A stretch of 16,114 bases of DNA from SLQH01 sp964612995 (GTDB taxonomy: Bacteria; Planctomycetota; UBA11346), in contig CAZTGE010000095.1 of the NCBI GenBank assembly GCA_964612995.1, positions 1-16,114 of the forward strand, read 5' to 3'. Positions 15,532 to 16,114 of the stretch are shown piece after piece. Each line of letters starts with the position of its first letter. Position 1 is the stretch's first letter. The position numbers and the translations under genes are program-made. The notes beneath the pieces were generated by a model that was not told the DNA's origin, did no database searches, and saw only the letters and a list, made by a program, of their open reading frames with translations.

Positions 15532-16114
15532 ATGACTGCAGTCCGCTCCCTGACGCGTCAGCTCCTCTGCTGCGCCTTCGCGCTCGGTGGGCTCGTTGCC
15601 GCCGACCCGCCGGAGGATCCGAGCGAGCCGACCCTGCTCCCGGTCAGCACCGGAGACTACAACGGGCCGGATGACGGCAATTTCACCATGGGCGATCTCG
15701 ACGAGTCCGACGACATCGGTGCCTCCGACGAGCTGCCGGCGCATGGCGTGACCCTCAGCGCCTTCCAGTTGAGCAACGAGATCACCCGGGTGCAGTTGGT
15801 CGAAGCGCTGCAGTGGGCCCACGCGCGGACCGACGCGACCCAGATCGAGGTCGACGACCTGGACGGCGACGGCCTGGATGAGGTCTGCTTCGCCGACGAC
15901 GGCGAGAAGCACATCCTGGTCGACGACCTCGGCGAGCCCGGCGGTGACGAGCCGCCGAGCGGGATCACCTGGGACGCGACCAACGAGCAATTCGCCGTCT
16001 ACAGCGGTATCGGCCCCGACCTGCCCGCGGTGCAGGTCACCTGGTACGGTGCCATGGCCTACTGCAGGATCATGAACAAGGCCCTGGGCAAGGGCGACGG
16101 GGTGGTGATCGATT
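15532..16114 (+). CDS. SUMF1 / formylglycine-generating-enzyme-fold protein, partial (right edge)
   Basis: The gene runs off the window after 194 codons with no stop. A signal peptide (MTAVRSLTRQLLCCAFALGG then LVAAD) indicates export. The SUMF1 pattern follows: FTMGDLDESD near residues 51-60, P-A-H-x-V-T-L-x-x-F, then LSNEITRVQ (the family's 'x-E-V-T-N-x-x' strand) and PAVQVTWYGAMAYCRIMN (the 'PV-x-x-V-S-W-x-D-A-x-x-Y-C' motif) near the end. Between these two motifs is an acidic insert with a DxDxDGxxDE loop at residues 109-117, of calcium-binding type. The catalytic cysteines of true formylglycine-generating enzymes lie further downstream, so enzymatic activity cannot be judged. Many bacterial proteins of this fold are non-enzymatic. 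It lies 13 bases after the secreted protein, with AGGAG at 15520-15524 ahead of ATG 15532, and is probably in the same operon. Confidence 0.88.
   Translation, partial: MTAVRSLTRQLLCCAFALGGLVAADPPEDPSEPTLLPVSTGDYNGPDDGNFTMGDLDESDDIGASDELPAHGVTLSAFQLSNEITRVQLVEALQWAHARTDATQIEVDDLDGDGLDEVCFADDGEKHILVDDLGEPGGDEPPSGITWDATNEQFAVYSGIGPDLPAVQVTWYGAMAYCRIMNKALGKGDGVVID

Noticed and set aside
14250..15533. A long - strand open frame across the gap
   Set aside because: It is opposite the secreted protein, spans unknown bases and has no supporting motif.

Overview
The window is GC-rich DNA with nearly every gene on the + strand. Its core is one very long, tightly packed gene run from about 1323 to beyond the right edge. 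Eight successive genes encode proteins with a type IV prepilin / type II secretion (T2SS) pseudopilin N-terminus: a short basic leader, usually Gly, then a hydrophobic helix, in seven of them with Glu at mature position 5. By N-terminal type and C-terminal motifs the first six run G, G, H, I, J, K, which is the canonical gspGHIJK order. Several are hugely enlarged: the I-like protein is 1418 aa (GspI is usually about 120-130), the J-like is 648 aa (usually about 200) and the K-like is 437 aa. A second G-type protein of 574 aa, a small lipoprotein, a 176-aa G-type protein, a secreted protein of unknown function and the start of a secreted SUMF1/formylglycine-generating-enzyme-fold protein follow. 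No GspE ATPase, GspF platform, secretin or prepilin peptidase lies in the window, so these proteins must use machinery encoded elsewhere.

Layout. Positions 1-230 are non-coding, dense in small hairpins with a short tandem repeat, and look like an intergenic repeat. Positions 231-1040 encode an unrecognised membrane protein. Positions 1041-1322 are a 282-base intergenic region holding a near-consensus sigma-54 promoter (1250-1266), about 57 bases before the first pilin start at 1323. From there to 14188 the genes are spaced -4 to +11 bases, as in a translationally coupled operon. A 100-N scaffold gap (14309-14408) falls in the signal-peptide region of the next gene. The same 55 bases flank it on both sides, so it is very probably an assembly artefact.

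How the genes may work together (inference): the sigma-54 promoter drives a dedicated set of (pseudo)pilins. The small G-type proteins would form the shaft, and the giant I/J/K-type proteins an unusually large tip or surface-displayed complex. Calcium-type acidic loops recur in them. The lipoprotein, the secreted protein and the SUMF1-fold protein would be accessory or exported partners.

Organism: no rRNA or marker gene is present. Giant prepilin-like proteins in tandem cassettes together with SUMF1-domain proteins recall the Planctomycetota/Verrucomicrobiota/Lentisphaerota group (compare the 'Verru_Chthon cassette' protein families), but this is a low-confidence guess. Good Shine-Dalgarno sequences precede most genes. 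The GC content drops visibly inside the large variable domains.
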